A stretch of DNA of 64,000 nucleotides from positions 16,621-80,620 of the forward strand of contig NZ_KI519483.1 of assembly GCF_000482725.1 (NCBI RefSeq). The letters are read 5' to 3'. Positions within the stretch are counted from its first letter, which is position 1. Every line of letters begins with the position of its first letter. A model generated the notes under the pieces. The model saw only the letters and a program-made list of their open reading frames with translations, was not told the DNA's origin and searched no databases. This document shows, piece after piece, positions 59,721 to 64,000 of this stretch. Origin of the DNA: Psychromonas arctica DSM 14288 (GTDB lineage Bacteria > Pseudomonadota > Gammaproteobacteria > Enterobacterales > Psychromonadaceae). Made by a program: the position numbers and the translations under genes.

Positions 59721-61772
59721 TTACTGCGCTTTTTTACCCAGTTGAATATTGTAGATTGCAAAACCTAGCTCGTCTTGATTTGCTCTTTTACTTAATGAAC
59801 GTTGAGCATAGGTTTTGATGAAGTGATCAGCCATTGGACTGTCTTGAGTTTCAAATCGAATATCAAGTTTTGTAGGCGTTATAATATCAACAAAATCCCA
59901 GTTATTATCAGCTGATGGATCAACCGCACCCTGAGTATTTGTTTGGGAAGTGATATAAGCGGCAAGTACATCGCGGTTGGTATCGGGCTGTTCCATTACA
60001 ACATAGTTAGCACCCGTACCAGCAAATTTCCCACCAAAGGCTCTGTAGTTATTAGTCGCGACAATGAACTGTTGTTGTTCTAATTGCTCGCCTGTGATCT
60101 TTTGGCCTTGCTGATCGGTGTAAGTTAGCCCAACTATTCGCTCTGCCGTTGGGTTAATCACTGCACAATTACTGTCAAATTTACTGGCTTGGGTGACATC
60201 TATTTTATAGGTGACACCATCGATTACGTCGAAATTATAGGTGCGGTGATCTTTCCAGTTAATTAAATATTGCGGGGCACTACTGTGCTTGTCGATTTGA
60301 TTAAATTGATTGGCGCTACATTCTAGCCAGTCTTTTAATTCAGCCCCTGTAACTTTAAGTGCTACCACGGTATTAGGGTACAAGTATAAATCTGCCGCAT
60401 TTTTATAGGTCAGCGCTCCCTTTGGCACTTGCACATAAGCGTCTCCATCTGAAGCCGCGCTGTGACGACCACCGGCTTTGAATGGTGCAGCCGCAGATAA
60501 TATAGGTAAACCTTTAAGCGAACTGTTATCTGAGGCAGCGACTTGATCCTTAACATATTGCAGTTGCGCATTTGATACAATTTGTACTGTTGGATCGTCT
60601 TGCACTAAGGTTAGGAAACTATACATATCACTGGTAGCTTTACCAATCGGAGCATTAACAAAGACTAAAGTACCTTTATGTTCAGCGGCAACGGCATCAT
60701 GGATAGTTTTATCCGAAGCTACAACTGCTAATTTAGTACCTGTTTCATTGCGTTTATAGATTTGACGTGATTCTGATTTAGCACTTTTAATTGACCATGT
60801 TTGATGACTGTACTGTAGTTCGAAATCAATCACGCCTAGGTTATCACCCCATCGACCGGGCATTACCGCAGGTATGCCATTAATGAGGCCTTTGGCAATG
60901 TCTACGTTAGGTAAATTAGAAAATTGTTGGCTTGGAAATACAGAATGACTATGCCCAAACATAATCGCATCAATACCCTTTACGGTGGTTAATGCGTAGG
61001 TTGCATTTTCAGCATGAATATCACTTGGATTTTCGCTGGAGCCTATACCTGAGTGAGGAATGGCGATAATAATATCTGCACCTTGTGCTTTCATTTCAGG
61101 AATGAACTTTTGAGCCGATTCGACGATCCCTTTAACCGTGACTTTACCTTCAAGATTTTGTTTATCCCATTGCAAAATTTGTGGAGGAACAAAGCCGATA
61201 TAACCGATGTTAATGGTTCTTTGAATGCCTTGATTATCGATAATAGGTGTTTTTTTGATGATGAAAGGGGTAAAAAGGTTCTCACCTGTTTTTTTACCCT
61301 CCCAACAATCGGATTCACAGTAAACGTTAGCATTAATGTAAGGGAAATTTGCTTTGTTAATTGCTTTGTTTAGAAAGTTAAGACCGTAGTTAAACTCATG
61401 ATTACCAATATTACCGACCTCGTAATTTAATAAATTCATTGCTTTGTGAGTCGGGTGGGTGGAGAACTCATTACCCTTTTTAAATTCACTGGCAATATAA
61501 TCTCCCATCGGGCTGCCTTGTAAAAGGTCTCCATTATCTACCAGCAAGGTGTTTTCAGATTCTGCACGTGCGGCTTTGATCAGACTTGCCGTACGAGCTA
61601 AACCAATGGTGATGTCTTGTTTGGTTTGATAGTAATCATAATCCATGACATTGGCATGGATATCGGATGTTTCCAGTACACGTAATTGTGCTGAATAGGT
61701 ACTATCTAAAGACTGACACCCTGATATTGCGAGTGTTGATGAAATCATTACGGCGAGAAATGTTTTATTCAA
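59721..61772 (-). CDS. cpdB: 2',3'-cyclic-nucleotide phosphodiesterase/3'-nucleotidase
   Basis: This 683-residue enzyme of the CpdB/UshA metallophosphoesterase group releases nucleosides from 2',3'-cyclic or 3'-nucleotides outside the cytoplasm. Metal motifs are SDIHANVMDYDYY, DNGDLLQG, GNIGNHEFNYG and FGHSHSVFP. The C-terminal nucleotide-binding domain includes APQYLINWKDHRTYNFDVID and NNYRAFGGKFAGTG, typical of CpdB rather than UshA. The leader ends at Cys19 (LAISGC), suggesting a lipoprotein, unlike soluble E. coli CpdB. It could feed nucleosides to the deo-cdd pathway further left. It is monocistronic. Confidence 0.93.
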   Translation of the reverse strand: MNKTFLAVMISSTLAISGCQSLDSTYSAQLRVLETSDIHANVMDYDYYQTKQDITIGLARTASLIKAARAESENTLLVDNGDLLQGSPMGDYIASEFKKGNEFSTHPTHKAMNLLNYEVGNIGNHEFNYGLNFLNKAINKANFPYINANVYCESDCWEGKKTGENLFTPFIIKKTPIIDNQGIQRTINIGYIGFVPPQILQWDKQNLEGKVTVKGIVESAQKFIPEMKAQGADIIIAIPHSGIGSSENPSDIHAENATYALTTVKGIDAIMFGHSHSVFPSQQFSNLPNVDIAKGLINGIPAVMPGRWGDNLGVIDFELQYSHQTWSIKSAKSESRQIYKRNETGTKLAVVASDKTIHDAVAAEHKGTLVFVNAPIGKATSDMYSFLTLVQDDPTVQIVSNAQLQYVKDQVAASDNSSLKGLPILSAAAPFKAGGRHSAASDGDAYVQVPKGALTYKNAADLYLYPNTVVALKVTGAELKDWLECSANQFNQIDKHSSAPQYLINWKDHRTYNFDVIDGVTYKIDVTQASKFDSNCAVINPTAERIVGLTYTDQQGQKITGEQLEQQQFIVATNNYRAFGGKFAGTGANYVVMEQPDTNRDVLAAYITSQTNTQGAVDPSADNNWDFVDIITPTKLDIRFETQDSPMADHFIKTYAQRSLSKRANQDELGFAIYNIQLGKKAQ

Positions 61773-62578
61773 AGTATATTCCTTTTTATTGAAAATAAGG
61801 GCCTGTTACTAAACGGTTATTCGTTCGCTGAAAGTGGAAGAATGGTACATTTTTGTTGTTTAATCAGTTATTGATGATCAGCTATAGGTCACTGGTGATT
61901 GTTAACTAGTATATAAAGATAAAACGTGAGGAAGTTTATAATAATGAATTTTACTATTTCTTTAATCATAATGAATAACAAAATATGTGGGAGATATTTT
62001 TCAGCTAGCCGTCTGTTGACTAGATAAATTAGGAGATACATTTAGTCGTGTTGTTTTGAGTAGGTGTTAATGTATAACCAATGTTGTTAAATCAATTTTA
62101 AATTTAACTGATGATTAGTAATACAAATGAGTAGGTTTTTATTTTTATTAGATAACAGTTGTATCAGCTGTAGAGTCAATTTACAGGTTTTTATATTGTA
62201 TATTACTCATTATTGAGTGTGAGATGTTATCTATATTCAAGTCATAAATTTATTATAATTAATGCATTTTTATTGACTTCAATGATCTATTTTCAAGTGA
62301 ATATTTTAAAAAAACTGTCCTTTATATTAAGCAGAATACTTTGTTTGTTGAGTTTTTGTGAGGTGGGCATCTAACTTCTTTACCCTTTGAATGTCTAAAT
62401 TGAGATCTAGTTAAGACTTTATAACAAACATCAATGCTGTGTATAAAATCTTACGGTACGCTAGTAGTTGAAAAATAAAATCCAATAGACAGGTTAACTT
62501 TAAGCATGGCAGAGTATTCTCACCTCCAGGTTTAAAAGTATTATTTAATTATTAAATGGTAAGAAAATAAGGGATACA
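61773..62578. other. Long intergenic region before the alginate lyase gene
   Basis: About 800 bp of AT-rich sequence between divergent cpdB and alginate lyase genes. It must contain both promoters. I see only a small ACTCATTATTGAGT palindrome near 62205-62218 and no ORF or riboswitch-like structure. Confidence 0.45.
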
Positions 62579-64000
62579 ATGAAAAACGGAAAATTGAGTT
62601 TTGTACTAAGTACTTCTATTGCTATCGCGTTATCTGGCTGTGCGACAACCGATAACGCACCGATGGGGCCAATAAACCTTGCTGGTTCACAGGCACCACT
62701 ATCGGTAGTGACAACTGAATCAAGCGTGCATGATGGGAACGGTCCAGATCGTTTAATTGATGGTGATATTTCAACGCGTTGGTCCGCAAGTGGTGATAAC
62801 TCTTACGCTACTTTGGACTACGGTCAAGTTGCTGAGTTTGATGCTGTACGTATTGCTTTCTCTAAAGGGCACCAACGTTCTAGTAATTTCGATATCTTAG
62901 TAAGTGAAGATGGCAAAACATGGACAACTGTTCTTGAAGGTATGAAGTCATCAGGTAAAGTAACGTCCATTGAACGTTTTCCATTTACTGCAGTTAAAGC
63001 ACGTTATATTAAATACGTAGGTCACGGTAATTCTAAAAACATGTGGAACAGTGTTACTGAGTTTTATGCAGTTAATTGTGCGGTTAATACTTGTCTTCCA
63101 AATGAATTTATTACTGCTGATGTGATTGCAGCAAATGCAGCAGAAAATAAAATTTTAGATAAAGCAGCAAAAGCTAAAAAAGCAAAAGAAAAAGCAAAAA
63201 TGAAAGCATTGCGATTAGGCGACTTTGGAACTCACGTTCCTCTAAAATGTGATTCAGCTGTTTCTGATTGTAGTAAAAAAACCTGGTGGGATGTGCCATT
63301 AAAATCACCAACAATACCAGCGGTTCCATTAACAGGTAACAAACCTGGTGAAAACTTTGATTTAACAACATGGTACTTATCACAACCCTTTGACCATGAT
63401 AAAGATGGTAAGCCAGATAATGTTGATGAATGGTATTTAAACCAAGGTTATGAACAACCAGAATTATTTTATACCGCTGATGATGGTGGTTTAGTCATTA
63501 AAACTTTCGTCAAAGGTACTCGCACCTCTAAAAATACTAAATATACGCGTACTGAAATGCGTGAAATGCTACGTCGTGGAGATAAATCTATCTCTACTAA
63601 AGGTGTTAACAAAAATAACTGGGTATTCGGAAGTGCTCCTGAAGCGGATTTAAAAGCTGCTGGTGGTGTTGATGGCGTTATGGATGTGACATTAAAAGTT
63701 GATCATACTACTTCAACAGGCGAATTAGGTCAGGTTGGTCGTTTCATTATAGGCCAAATCCATGATCAAGATGATGAGCCAATCCGCCTTTACTACCGTA
63801 AATTACCGAATAGAGAGACTGGTTCAGTTTACTTTGCACATGAAAATACACTCGAAGGATCAGATAACTACTTTAGTTTAGTAGGTGACTTAAGCGGTGA
63901 AGTAGATGATGGTATTGCGCTGGACGAAGTATTCTCTTACCAAATTAAAGTAGAAGGCAATAAAATGACTGTTACGGTTAAGCGTGATGGAAAAGATGAT
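62579..64000 (+). CDS. Alginate lyase lipoprotein (PL7), partial at window end
   Basis: The first 474 codons of a polysaccharide lyase; the gene continues past the window. The leader has a lipobox (ALSGC, Cys21). Residues 40-155 form an F5/8 type C (CBM32-like) domain (RLIDGDISTRWSASGDNSYA, ARYIKYVGHG). A Lys/Ala-rich segment follows near 185-205. The catalytic PL7-type domain starts near residue 245 (FDLTTWYLSQP). It shows TRTEMRE with Arg324 and Arg328, and QIHDQ with Gln393 and His395; the terminal Tyr block lies outside the window. It cleaves alginate by beta-elimination, probably at the cell surface. GGGA precedes the ATG. The specificity (poly-M, poly-G) cannot be read here. Confidence 0.92.
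   Translation, partial: MKNGKLSFVLSTSIAIALSGCATTDNAPMGPINLAGSQAPLSVVTTESSVHDGNGPDRLIDGDISTRWSASGDNSYATLDYGQVAEFDAVRIAFSKGHQRSSNFDILVSEDGKTWTTVLEGMKSSGKVTSIERFPFTAVKARYIKYVGHGNSKNMWNSVTEFYAVNCAVNTCLPNEFITADVIAANAAENKILDKAAKAKKAKEKAKMKALRLGDFGTHVPLKCDSAVSDCSKKTWWDVPLKSPTIPAVPLTGNKPGENFDLTTWYLSQPFDHDKDGKPDNVDEWYLNQGYEQPELFYTADDGGLVIKTFVKGTRTSKNTKYTRTEMREMLRRGDKSISTKGVNKNNWVFGSAPEADLKAAGGVDGVMDVTLKVDHTTSTGELGQVGRFIIGQIHDQDDEPIRLYYRKLPNRETGSVYFAHENTLEGSDNYFSLVGDLSGEVDDGIALDEVFSYQIKVEGNKMTVTVKRDGKDD

Overview
The window comes from a low-GC, probably marine or cold-adapted gammaproteobacterium. It has a complete enterobacterial-style maltose regulon, an alginate lyase, glycine-betaine transport and sodium/proton antiport. 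A Psychromonas-like organism fits, but that is inference from gene content; no database comparison was possible.

Region 1 (about 1-1.3 kb) holds a terminator, a frameshifted IS6-type transposase relic and a small hypothetical gene. Region 2 (1.5-17 kb) looks like a stress island for pH, salt and osmotic balance. It carries three paralogous double PRC-barrel proteins, a short-chain dehydrogenase of the diacetyl/acetoin type, a plasma-membrane type H+-ATPase, a Crp/Fnr-family regulator, UspA, a full ProVWX betaine importer and NhaA. Region 3 (17-25 kb) is an accessory patch: a 39-residue Lys/Pro-rich ORF, a 34-bp palindromic repeat, an orphan HipA N-terminal domain, a Firmicute-looking CutC, an exported amidohydrolase, a HAD phosphatase, and a phage-type lysozyme overlapping a gene for an LprI/DUF1311-like protein (a possible toxin/immunity pair).

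Region 4 (25-31 kb) is a nucleoside catabolism operon on the minus strand (deoC, deoA, a DUF1097-like membrane protein, cdd) with a LysR regulator. Upstream lies an RbsR-type LacI-family gene whose 5' part is lost exactly at a second copy of the 34-bp repeat.

Region 5 (31-59 kb) is an expanded maltodextrin/starch locus. It contains malT divergent from malP and malQ; malK divergent from malEFG; periplasmic MalS; lamB-malM-glk; a cytoplasmic GH13 amylase; and a lipoprotein pullulanase. Purine-rich sites resembling MalT boxes (GGAGGAGG-type) lie upstream of malP, malE/malK, lamB and pulA. Together these genes give extracellular debranching, outer-membrane passage by LamB, periplasmic trimming by MalS, MalEFGK import, and cytoplasmic conversion by MalP, MalQ, amylase and Glk.

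Region 6 (59.7-64 kb) has a CpdB-type periplasmic phosphodiesterase/nucleotidase lipoprotein and the first 474 codons of a PL7-type alginate lyase lipoprotein with a discoidin-like carbohydrate-binding domain, cut by the window edge. Many genes end in clear intrinsic hairpins, including a tandem pair between malE and malF. No tRNA, rRNA or CRISPR array was seen.
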